DNA of 9,518 nucleotides, taken from positions 1 to 9,518 of the forward strand of contig DATLAN010000561.1 of assembly GCA_035527455.1 (NCBI GenBank). The letters run 5' to 3'. The DNA is from DATLAN01 sp035527455 (GTDB taxonomy: Bacteria > Planctomycetota > Planctomycetia > Pirellulales > Thermoguttaceae). Below are positions 1 to 5,880 of the stretch, in pieces. Position 1 is the first letter of the stretch, and each line of letters begins with the position of its first letter. The position numbers and the translations under genes are program-made. The notes under the pieces are model-generated. The model saw only the letters and a list, made by a program, of their open reading frames with translations, was not told the DNA's origin and searched no databases.

Positions 1-992
1 CCGTAGTGGTCAGCACGCCCGACCATACCCACGCCCCGGCCGGCGTGATGGCCATGAAGCTGGGCAAGAACTGCTACAGCGAGAAGCCGATGACCCACTG
101 CGTTCACGAAGCCCGGGTGATGACCGACGCGGCCGTCGAGAACAAGCTGGCCACGCAGTTGGGCACGCAGATTCACGCCGGCGACAACTACCGCCGCGTG
201 GTCGAGTTGATCCAGGCCGGGGCGATCGGACCGGTCAACGAAGTCCACGTCTGGTGCGGCAAGAACTGGGGGGGCGGCGAACGTCCCACGGAAACGCCGC
301 CGATCCCGCCGCACATTCATTGGGATCTCTGGCTCGGCCCGGCACCGGAGCGTCCGTATCACCCGTGCTACTTGCCCGGCCAGTGGCGTCGGTGGTGGGA
401 CTTCGGCAACGGCACGTTGGGCGACATGGCGTGCCATTACATGGACCTCCCGTTCTGGGCGCTGAAACTGCGGCACCCGACGTCGGTCGAGTCCGAAGGC
501 CCGCCGGTGCATCCGGAGACTTGCCCGACGCAACTGATCGTCCGTTACGAGTTCCCCGCCCGGGATGACATGCCACCGGTGAAATTCACCTGGTACGACG
601 GCAGCAATCGGCCCTCGTTGCCGGCCGATTGGAATATCCCGGTGGGTGGAGCCGGGGTGTTGTTCGTGGGCAAGGAAGGGCAGCTTCGGGCGGACTACGG
701 TTCGTGGCAGCTTCATCCCAAGGAGAAATTCGCCGACTACCAACCGCCCGAACCGACCATCCCCACTTCCATCGGCCACCACCAGGAATGGATCCACGCC
801 TGCAAGACCGGCGGGGCGACCACCTGCAACTTCGACTACTCCGGCGCGCTGAGCGAGGCCGTGCTATTGGGCAACGTGGCCTATCGGGTCGGCAAGAAGC
901 TGCAATGGGACGGCGCCGCCATGAAGGCCACGAACTGCCCCGAGGCCGATCAGTACCTCCGCCGCGAGTATCGCCAAGGCTGGATTCTTTGA
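1..992 (+). CDS. Gfo/Idh/MocA-family NAD(P)-dependent oxidoreductase, 5'-truncated by the window edge
   Basis: The reading frame is already open at the first bases and codes VVVSTPDHTHA, the strand and loop that follow the Rossmann nucleotide-binding half in this family. The true start and the GxGxxG motif are therefore upstream of the window, and the GTG at position 6 is not the start. The family signature E-K-P is at 81-89 (context YSEKPMTH), where the Lys normally contacts cofactor and substrate. The sugar-dehydrogenase type D-x-x-x-H pattern is at 423-437 (GDMACH), the His being the likely catalytic base. The rest is the C-terminal alpha/beta substrate domain, ending in a tail (NCPEADQYLRREYRQGWIL) that I associate with the many exported Gfo/Idh paralogues of planctomycetes. 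Substrate is probably a sugar, inositol or derivative, but the sequence does not say which. Whether the missing N-terminus carried a Tat signal cannot be seen. Next gene downstream is 654 bp away, so this looks like the end of a transcription unit. Confidence 0.9.
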   Translation, partial: VVVSTPDHTHAPAGVMAMKLGKNCYSEKPMTHCVHEARVMTDAAVENKLATQLGTQIHAGDNYRRVVELIQAGAIGPVNEVHVWCGKNWGGGERPTETPPIPPHIHWDLWLGPAPERPYHPCYLPGQWRRWWDFGNGTLGDMACHYMDLPFWALKLRHPTSVESEGPPVHPETCPTQLIVRYEFPARDDMPPVKFTWYDGSNRPSLPADWNIPVGGAGVLFVGKEGQLRADYGSWQLHPKEKFADYQPPEPTIPTSIGHHQEWIHACKTGGATTCNFDYSGALSEAVLLGNVAYRVGKKLQWDGAAMKATNCPEADQYLRREYRQGWIL

Positions 993-1003
993 GTTGGGGG
1001 GTT

Positions 1004-1059
1004 CGGGACTGGGGATTGGGGGCTAGGGATTGGGGGCTGGGGATTGGGGATTGGGGACT
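1004..1059 (+). repeat. Eight tandem G-rich heptamers, consensus GGGGATT
   Basis: Fifty-six bases divide exactly into eight 7-mers in one register: CGGGACT, GGGGATT, GGGGGCT, AGGGATT, GGGGGCT, GGGGATT, GGGGATT, GGGGACT. Each has a run of three to five G, so the plus strand could form G-quadruplexes and the minus strand is C-rich. The array starts 12 bases after the stop codon of the oxidoreductase, so it would lie in that mRNA's 3' untranslated region. It does not code for anything recognisable. It could act as a transcript-end or replication-pausing structure, or be a neutral microsatellite-like expansion. Confidence 0.8.
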
Positions 1060-1076
1060 GAGAAAAGAGTTTAGCG

Positions 1077-1092
1077 GGCGGGCTTGCCCGCC
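1077..1092 (+). repeat. Hairpin of the CTTG-loop family, copy 1
   Basis: Perfect inverted repeat GGCGGG / CCCGCC around CTTG. It is the shortest of four hairpins in this spacer with the same CTTG-type loop. Confidence 0.6.
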
Positions 1093-1107
1093 GTTTGGTT
1101 GCTGTCA

Positions 1108-1127
1108 AAAGGCGCAATGCGCTCTTT
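1108..1127 (+). terminator. Weak terminator-like hairpin after the oxidoreductase gene
   Basis: The left arm AAAGGCGCA (1108-1116) pairs with TGCGC plus CTTT (1118-1127) around a single A, with one bulged T at 1123. It is followed by CTTTCA rather than a clean T run. It might end transcription from the dehydrogenase 116 bp upstream, but the loop is very small and the T tract is poor, so the call is tentative. Confidence 0.25.
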
Positions 1128-1172
1128 CTTTCATCACGGGCAGCGCTCCGCCAGTCTCTGATTGGTGGGTGC

Positions 1173-1195
1173 CACGGGCTGCTTGTCAGCCCGTG
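1173..1195 (+). repeat. Hairpin of the CTTG-loop family, copy 2
   Basis: Perfect 9-bp stem CACGGGCTG / CAGCCCGTG with loop CTTGT. It is preceded by GTGC, as the reverse strand of copies 3 and 4 is preceded by a GCCA-like flank. Confidence 0.7.
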
Positions 1196-1214
1196 CAACC
1201 GCTCGTTCTTAATG

Positions 1215-1233
1215 CTGGCCGGCAAGCGGCCAG
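1215..1233 (-). repeat. Hairpin of the CTTG-loop family, copy 3 (inverted)
   Basis: Perfect 7-bp stem CTGGCCG / CGGCCAG. The plus-strand loop is GCAAG, so the minus strand shows CTTGC, in the opposite orientation to copies 1 and 2. The flank AGTGGC is shared with copy 4. Confidence 0.7.
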
Positions 1234-1295
1234 TGGCGTGTAACGCACCGCCGCCAAGTATTCAAGTATTGTGGTGGTTACACGCACCCTACCGA

Positions 1296-1314
1296 TTGGC
1301 CGGCAAGCGGTCAG
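1296..1314 (-). repeat. Hairpin of the CTTG-loop family, copy 4 (inverted, wobble-paired)
   Basis: Nearly the same sequence as copy 3, 81 bp away. It differs by C to T changes at 1296 and 1311, and both turn a G-C pair into a G-T wobble, so all seven stem positions still pair. The identical GCAAG loop and AGTGGC flank show common origin. Confidence 0.7.
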
Positions 1315-1495
1315 TGGCACGCCTTGCCCAGTTTCACGCGAAATGGCCGAAACCTTGCGGATCCGGCTACAAATCGATTCGACGGCAGATGGCTGAACAG
1401 TTATGGAATCTCTGGCTGTGCCTGCCGGTTGCACAGAAGAGTCAAAGTTTAACGATTAAGCTGCCGATATCAACTTTGCCGATTACTCCGTCTGG

Positions 1496-1520
1496 AGACC
1501 TGCGCGGACTGCGCAGGTTT
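1496..1520 (+). promoter_or_regulatory. Stable leader hairpin upstream of the TolC gene
   Basis: ACCTGCGC (1498-1505) pairs perfectly with GCGCAGGT (1511-1518) around the loop GGACT, and two more pairs (A-T and a G-T wobble) extend it to 1496-1520. It ends in TTT but has no long T run, so it is a poor intrinsic terminator. It lies 127-151 bp before the TolC start codon and would be in that gene's 5' leader if the promoter is further upstream. It could be an mRNA-stabilising hairpin, an attenuator, or a protein-binding site. The structure is clear, the function is not. Confidence 0.45.
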
Positions 1521-1646
1521 CCGGCGGGTACCGGTTTGGGGGGAAACTTGTGGCTGATCCAGGTGCATGTGTGTCGCTGGCGGGGTCTGGGGTAGTTTGG
1601 CCACGCAGCACCAGCGCAACAGCAAACCCGACAGGAATGCAAACTC

Positions 1647-4016
1647 ATGTGTCGGCAATCCCCCCTTCTGGTCATCTTGATGACGGCCGCCGTCGTCCTA
1701 AGCGGATGCCATCCCCAGCAGCCCTTCTACCTGATGGAGGACGGCGATCTCTCCCACTACCTCGACGTGGCCACCGAGATGGAGTTTCCGGACGTTGAAG
1801 AAGACACGCTCGACGAAGTCCGGCAAGCCCACCGGCCCTTCTCGTTGACCAACCGCGAGCCCGAGGAAATCTGGGACCTCGAACTGGAGAACGCGATCCA
1901 AATCGCGCTGGCCAACAGCAAGGTGATGCGGTCGATCGGAGGGCAGGTCCTCGGTGAACCCGATTTCCTGGCCCGGTCGCCGGACGCGGTACCCACGGTC
2001 TACGACCCGGCGATCATCGAGAGCAATCCTCGCAGCGGCATCGAGGCGGCGTTGTCGGCCTTCGACACCCAGTTGTCCGCCAACGCGTTCTGGGAAAAGA
2101 TCGACCAGCCGCGCAACTCGTTCGCCGGAGTCGGGCTGGAGAGCTTCTTTCCTCGAATCTCCCAGGGAGACACGGGGAGTTTCCAGGCCCGGTTGACCAA
2201 GACGGCCGCCACGGGTGGTACCTGGCAATTAACGCACAACGTCGAATACGACGCCCAAAACGTCACGAGACTCTTCACCAGCAATTGGAACGTCAACCTG
2301 GAGGCCGAATTCCGGCAGCCGTTGTTGCAGGGCGCCGGCGTGCAATACAACCGGATCGCCGGCCCCGGCGCGATTCCCGGCTTCAACAACGGCGTGATGA
2401 TCGCGCGGATCAACACCGACGTGGCGTTGGCCGACTTCGAACTCGGCGTGCAGAATCTGGTCTCCGACGTAGAGGTGGCCTACTGGGAGTTGTACTTCGC
2501 GTATCGGAACCTCCACGCGGTGATCGCCGGACGCGACAGCGGCTTGCAGACGTGGCGGCAGGCCTACGCCGAATACGTCACCGGCAAGGGCGAAGCCCAC
2601 GAGGAGGCCCGGGCCCGGCAGCAGTACTTCTCCTTCCGCAGTGCCATGGAGCAGGCACTGAACAGTCTGTATGCAACGGAGAGGAAGCTGCGTTACATGC
2701 TGGGACTGGCTTCGACCGACGGGCGGTTGATCCGTCCGCTCACCGAGCCGAAGCTGGCCGAGTGGAAAGTCGACTGGGACGAAGCCCAAGGCGACGCGCT
2801 GGCCGGCCGAGCCGAACTCCGCCGACAGCGGTGGCAGGTCAAGCGGCGGGAACTGGAGATGATCTCCGCAAAGAACTACCTCCTGCCGCGGTTGGACGCC
2901 GTGGGACGATACCGCTGGGTCGGTATGGGAGACGATCTGCTCGACCCGGACGGCACCGCCGATCCCTTCGACGACGCCTACGGCTCGTTGACCAGCGGCA
3001 ACTTCGCGGAATGGCATCTCGGACTGAACTTGGAGATTCCGCTGGGGTTCCGCAAGGAGATGGCCGGGGTGCGCCACGCCCAGTTGAACCTGGCCCGGGA
3101 ACGGGCGAAACTGCAGGATCAGGAACTGGAGGTTTCTCACCAGTTGGCCTTCGCCATCAGCGAGTTGGAGGCCGCCTTGGTGCTCACGCGGACCAATTTC
3201 AACCGTCGCGTGGCGGCCCGCAACGAGGTCACCACGGCGACCGTGAAGTACGAGGCCGGGTTGCAGGCCTGGACCTTGGACCAGGTGCTCGACGCCCAGC
3301 GGCGACTGGCCGAGGCCGAAAGCGACTACTACCGCTCGCTGGTCGATTACAACAAGGCGATTGCCAACGTCCACTATCGCAAGGGCACGCTGTTGGAGTA
3401 TAATGCCGTTTACTTGACTGAAGGTCCCTGGCCCGGCAAGGCGTACTTCGACGCCCATCGCCGCGCCCGGGCACGCGACGCCAGCTTCTACCTCGACTAC
3501 GGCTTCACGCGGCCGAAGGTCGTCAGCCGCGGCCCGGTCGAGCAGAACGCGGACGGCGGGCCGATCATGCTCGACGACGGCACGATCATTTACGAAGGAG
3601 ACGAGCAGGGGCTGGAGGTCATCCCGACGCCCGCTCCCGTGCTGGCCGATCCGACGAAGCAGCACCCGCCGGAGCCGACGGCGCCCAAACCGGCACCGGA
3701 TCCACCGGCAAGTCGTTCGAAGACAAGCGGTCCGCCGGTCGCGGCGAAGTCGTACGATCTGGGATCGATGGATCTGGGCCTGCTGGGCGGAAGACGATCC
3801 GGCGAGGACGTGTCTGCCCCGCAGTGGGAACCGGCGGTCCAAGCGGCCGGCCATCAGCAACCGGTCGACGCGCCCGATCGGCTCCCAGAGAAGGATACCG
3901 CACGTTCCCAAGACGGATGGTCGAGTAATACCCGTTCAGGCACCCGGCATGCAACTGTCGCGAATCCATCGGCTGCTGAAACTCATTGGACTGCTGCAGG
4001 CGGGTCCGGGCTATAA
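1647..4016 (+). CDS. TolC-family outer-membrane efflux lipoprotein with a long C-terminal tail
   Basis: 789 residues. The N-terminus is a lipoprotein signal peptide with lipobox LSGC (Cys21), so the mature protein should be lipid-anchored, probably in the outer membrane. The body resembles outer-membrane efflux proteins: a LTLENAIQIAL-like opening (DLELENAIQIALANSK, residues 77-92), a first beta and helical hairpin repeat (about 200-350), and a second (about 455-585) with long Ala/Glu/Arg-rich helices and the typical KYEAGLQAWTLDQVLDAQ segment (534-551). TolC channels are trimers that give inner-membrane pumps an exit. No RND, ABC or membrane-fusion partner is in the window, so the pump is unknown. 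Family members are usually 450-550 residues; the excess here is the region after about 590, with a Pro-rich low-complexity part (655-690) and no known domain. The start is chosen for the signal peptide; an AGGA ribosome site lies about 10 bases upstream. The final 23 codons overlap the next gene. Confidence 0.88.
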   Translation: MCRQSPLLVILMTAAVVLSGCHPQQPFYLMEDGDLSHYLDVATEMEFPDVEEDTLDEVRQAHRPFSLTNREPEEIWDLELENAIQIALANSKVMRSIGGQVLGEPDFLARSPDAVPTVYDPAIIESNPRSGIEAALSAFDTQLSANAFWEKIDQPRNSFAGVGLESFFPRISQGDTGSFQARLTKTAATGGTWQLTHNVEYDAQNVTRLFTSNWNVNLEAEFRQPLLQGAGVQYNRIAGPGAIPGFNNGVMIARINTDVALADFELGVQNLVSDVEVAYWELYFAYRNLHAVIAGRDSGLQTWRQAYAEYVTGKGEAHEEARARQQYFSFRSAMEQALNSLYATERKLRYMLGLASTDGRLIRPLTEPKLAEWKVDWDEAQGDALAGRAELRRQRWQVKRRELEMISAKNYLLPRLDAVGRYRWVGMGDDLLDPDGTADPFDDAYGSLTSGNFAEWHLGLNLEIPLGFRKEMAGVRHAQLNLARERAKLQDQELEVSHQLAFAISELEAALVLTRTNFNRRVAARNEVTTATVKYEAGLQAWTLDQVLDAQRRLAEAESDYYRSLVDYNKAIANVHYRKGTLLEYNAVYLTEGPWPGKAYFDAHRRARARDASFYLDYGFTRPKVVSRGPVEQNADGGPIMLDDGTIIYEGDEQGLEVIPTPAPVLADPTKQHPPEPTAPKPAPDPPASRSKTSGPPVAAKSYDLGSMDLGLLGGRRSGEDVSAPQWEPAVQAAGHQQPVDAPDRLPEKDTARSQDGWSSNTRSGTRHATVANPSAAETHWTAAGGSGL

Positions 4017-4923
4017 CGCCGAGGCGTTGGCGCAGGCCTGCGAGGTGAGCCGGCGGACCGTGTTTCGCGACCTGGAAACGTTGCGCGGATCGGGCGTGCC
4101 GCTGAGCTACGACGAGCAGTATCAGCGATACCGCATCCCCGGCACGTATTACCTTCCGCCGACGAACTTCACCCCGGAAGAGGCCCTCTCGCTGATCGTC
4201 CTGTGTCACGAGTTGGGCAACAGTTCGGGGCTCCCGTTCTTCGGTCCGGCGCGGAGTGCCGTGGTGAAGTTGGAGAGCAGCCTGCCCGCCCGGCTCCGCG
4301 AGCAGTTGCGCGGCGTGGCCGACGCGGTGCGGATTCAGCCGCCGCCGAGCAATCCGCTTACGGGACACAAACCGATCTACGAGCAGTTGCTGGACGCTGC
4401 CGCCAGGCGCCATAGCGTGCGGATCCGTTACGACAGCCTGACCGAGTGGCAGGAGATTCGCACCCGGCTGAATCCCTACCGGCTGTTGTTCAGCCGGCGG
4501 AGCTGGTACGTGATCGGCCGTTCGTCGATGCACCGCAGCACGCGGACGTTCAACGTGGGCCGGGTGTTGGAAGTCGAGCCGCTGGACACGCCGTTTTCGA
4601 TCCCCCGGGGATTCTCCATCGATCGCTATCTCCGCAACGCGTGGCACTTGATCCCCGAGCCGGGCCGCGACTGGGAAGTGGCGATCCGTTTCTCCAAGAT
4701 GGTAGGGCGGAACGTGGCCGAGGTGGCCTGGCACAAGACGCAGCGGACCGAGTTCAACCCCGACGGCACGCTCGATTTTCAGGCGACCGTATCGGGCCTC
4801 AAAGAAATATCCTGGTGGGTTCTCGGCTACGGTGATCAGGCCGAGGTGCTCAAGCCGGCCAAGCTTCGCCGCCTCGTCGCCGAGCGTGCCGCGCGGACGG
4901 CAGAACAGTATAGGAAGAGTTAA
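3949..4923 (+). CDS. WYL-domain transcriptional regulator with N-terminal HTH (YafY/PafC type)
   Basis: 324 residues. Residues 3-60 form a winged helix-turn-helix (RIHRLLKLIGLLQ, then EALAQACEVSRRTVFRDLETL with the recognition helix around 34-46). A linker leads to a WYL domain at about 140-215, where the signature reads W186-Y187-V188 (SWYVIGRSS), and a C-terminal WCX extension (about 240-320, WEVAIRFS to AEVLKPAKLRRLVAE). The WYL fold is thought to sense a ligand, often nucleotide or nucleic acid, and these proteins activate or repress nearby genes. The start must be the ATG at 3949: it fits the family N-terminus and there is no later in-frame Met before the HTH. That forces a 68-bp overlap with the TolC gene in the +1 frame, so expression is probably coupled. 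The ribosome site is weak (CAGG about 6 bases upstream), which fits coupling. Targets could include the TolC gene or the operon that begins at 5081. Confidence 0.92.
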   Translation: MQLSRIHRLLKLIGLLQAGPGYNAEALAQACEVSRRTVFRDLETLRGSGVPLSYDEQYQRYRIPGTYYLPPTNFTPEEALSLIVLCHELGNSSGLPFFGPARSAVVKLESSLPARLREQLRGVADAVRIQPPPSNPLTGHKPIYEQLLDAAARRHSVRIRYDSLTEWQEIRTRLNPYRLLFSRRSWYVIGRSSMHRSTRTFNVGRVLEVEPLDTPFSIPRGFSIDRYLRNAWHLIPEPGRDWEVAIRFSKMVGRNVAEVAWHKTQRTEFNPDGTLDFQATVSGLKEISWWVLGYGDQAEVLKPAKLRRLVAERAARTAEQYRKS

Positions 4924-4978
4924 GGCGATCCCCCACGACGTATGTATACCGTACCACCCGACTTTAGCCGCCGGCACC

Positions 4979-5016
4979 CAAGAATTCTTGCACTCGAAGC
5001 GTTCGGTCGGTACATT
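4979..5016 (+). promoter_or_regulatory. Possible promoter with overlapping 12-bp palindrome before the LamG gene
   Basis: A perfect 12-bp palindrome CAAGAATTCTTG is at 4979-4990. Its right end overlaps a possible -35 box TTGCAC (4988-4993), followed after 17 bases by TACATT (5011-5016) as a -10 box. Matches to the sigma-70 consensus are only three and four of six, so the promoter is a guess. The palindrome is exact and placed where a repressor could block it. It is the only spacer in the 3949-7532 block long enough (157 bp) to hold an independent promoter. Confidence 0.3.
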
Positions 5017-5080
5017 GTCAGAATCGAGTCGTCGTAACTTGGCCAGGACCAGGGGAAACAATCCGAGTGGGAGAAGTCCA

Positions 5081-5809
5081 ATGAAGAGAAGCGTGCTTTC
5101 CGTGTTTTCTTTTTCCGTTTACCTGCTATTGGGGTCGGCCGGCGCCGCAGTGGCGCAGACGGCCGACGGAGTCGACGCCGATCCTCACCTGGTCGGCTGG
5201 TGGAAAATGGACGACGCTTCCGGCAAGACCGCCGCGGATGCTTCCAGGCACGGCCGCGGCGGCACGCTCCAGGGCGGCTTGACCTTCGAGCAGAACTCGG
5301 TCGCCGGCCGCGTGGGAAAGGCGCTGCAACTCGACGGCAAAGAGGGATGCGTCGAGATCACCGGGTATAAAGGCGTCGCCGGCACGCAGCCCCGAACCGT
5401 CGCCCTGTGGATCAAGTCGAAAAGTACCCGCGGCGAACTCCTTGCCTGGGGCGCGGATGATTTCGGGAAGATGTTCTTCTTTCAGCATATCCGCGGCCGC
5501 GTGGGCGTGACCCCCAGCGGCGGGTATCTCTACATCAACGACCAGACCAACGACGACCAATGGCATCACGTGGCCGCGGTCGTCGTCGAAGGCGATCCGC
5601 CCAATCTGCACGACCACGTCAGGCTCTACTTGGACGGAGAACTCGCGACAATCCACGACATCGGCCTCTTGGACCTCTGGCCGATCGAAACCGGAAGCGA
5701 GATCGACGTCAGAATCGGCCGTGGATTCGAAGGCGCCGTCGACGAGGTCCGCATCTACGATCGGGCTCTCTCGGACGATGAAGTCAAAAACCTCTTTCGA
5801 CAGAAATAG
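5081..5809 (+). CDS. Secreted LamG/concanavalin-like domain protein
   Basis: 242 residues. The frame is open further upstream, but the ATG at 5081 begins a clear Sec signal peptide (MKRS, hydrophobic SVFSFSVYLLLG, cleavage likely after AVA at residue 25), and GGGAGAAG sits at good distance before it. The mature protein is one LamG/Laminin_G_3 beta-sandwich: opening LVGWWKMDDASG (38-49), an A-x-x-x-S-x-H-G-x-x-G-T-L stretch (52-63), ALQLDG (81-86), a TVALWIK strand (107-112), DDQWHHVAAVV (158-168), VRLYLDGEL (180-188) and the closing GAVDEVRIYDRALSDDEV (218-235). Such domains bind carbohydrate or protein outside the cytoplasm and have no catalytic residues to point to. It begins a three-gene run and lies 71 bp before the AKR-fold gene, so it may help anchor or recruit substrate for that module. 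That role is inference. Confidence 0.85.
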   Translation: MKRSVLSVFSFSVYLLLGSAGAAVAQTADGVDADPHLVGWWKMDDASGKTAADASRHGRGGTLQGGLTFEQNSVAGRVGKALQLDGKEGCVEITGYKGVAGTQPRTVALWIKSKSTRGELLAWGADDFGKMFFFQHIRGRVGVTPSGGYLYINDQTNDDQWHHVAAVVVEGDPPNLHDHVRLYLDGELATIHDIGLLDLWPIETGSEIDVRIGRGFEGAVDEVRIYDRALSDDEVKNLFRQK

Positions 5810-5880
5810 TCCCGCACCGTCTCGGCACGAAAAACATCCGGGCCGATAATGGCCGAACCATAAACGAAGGGAGATCAACG

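Larger units (their letters stand above)
993..1646. other. 654-bp intergenic region rich in repeats and hairpins, no credible gene
   Basis: I see no protein gene here. The open frames crossing it are low-complexity (Pro/Ser/Asn-rich or Gly/Trp-rich from the G-rich heptamers) and have no family resemblance. It contains eight G-rich heptamers (1004-1059), hairpins at 1077-1092, 1173-1195, 1215-1233 and 1296-1314 that share a CTTG-type loop, a weak terminator-like hairpin (1108-1127), and a leader hairpin (1496-1520) upstream of the next gene. Between about 1320 and 1495 the only structure I noted is a repeated TGCCGAT (1462-1468 and 1477-1483) near AACGATTA (1451-1458), which could belong to the promoter of the TolC gene. 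That part is unproven. Confidence 0.7.

Noticed and set aside
1004..1314. CRISPR array
   Set aside because: The repeats are contiguous heptamers or hairpins of differing sequence; there are no regular spacers and no cas genes.
1315..1330. Sigma-54-like promoter TGGCACG..TTGC
   Set aside because: Only three bases separate TGGCAC and TTGC where five are needed, and the sequence belongs to the flank of hairpin copy 4.
1095..1595. Possible 166-codon gene in the spacer
   Set aside because: It consists of the hairpin repeats and their surroundings, has no plausible ribosome site or family resemblance, and ends before the TolC start.
2229..3911. 560-codon open frame on the minus strand inside the TolC gene
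   Set aside because: It is antisense to a well-supported TolC protein, its translation is Arg/Gly/Val-rich with no domain, and long antisense frames are expected in high-GC genes.
3619..5061. 480-codon minus-strand frame opposite the WYL regulator
   Set aside because: The plus strand has a clear HTH-WYL protein here; the minus-strand product is Arg/Pro-rich, without recognisable motifs, and crosses an intergenic spacer.
4832..5080. Longer N-terminus for the LamG protein
   Set aside because: The frame is open but this part overlaps the end of the WYL gene, and a signal peptide with a good ribosome site begins at 5081.
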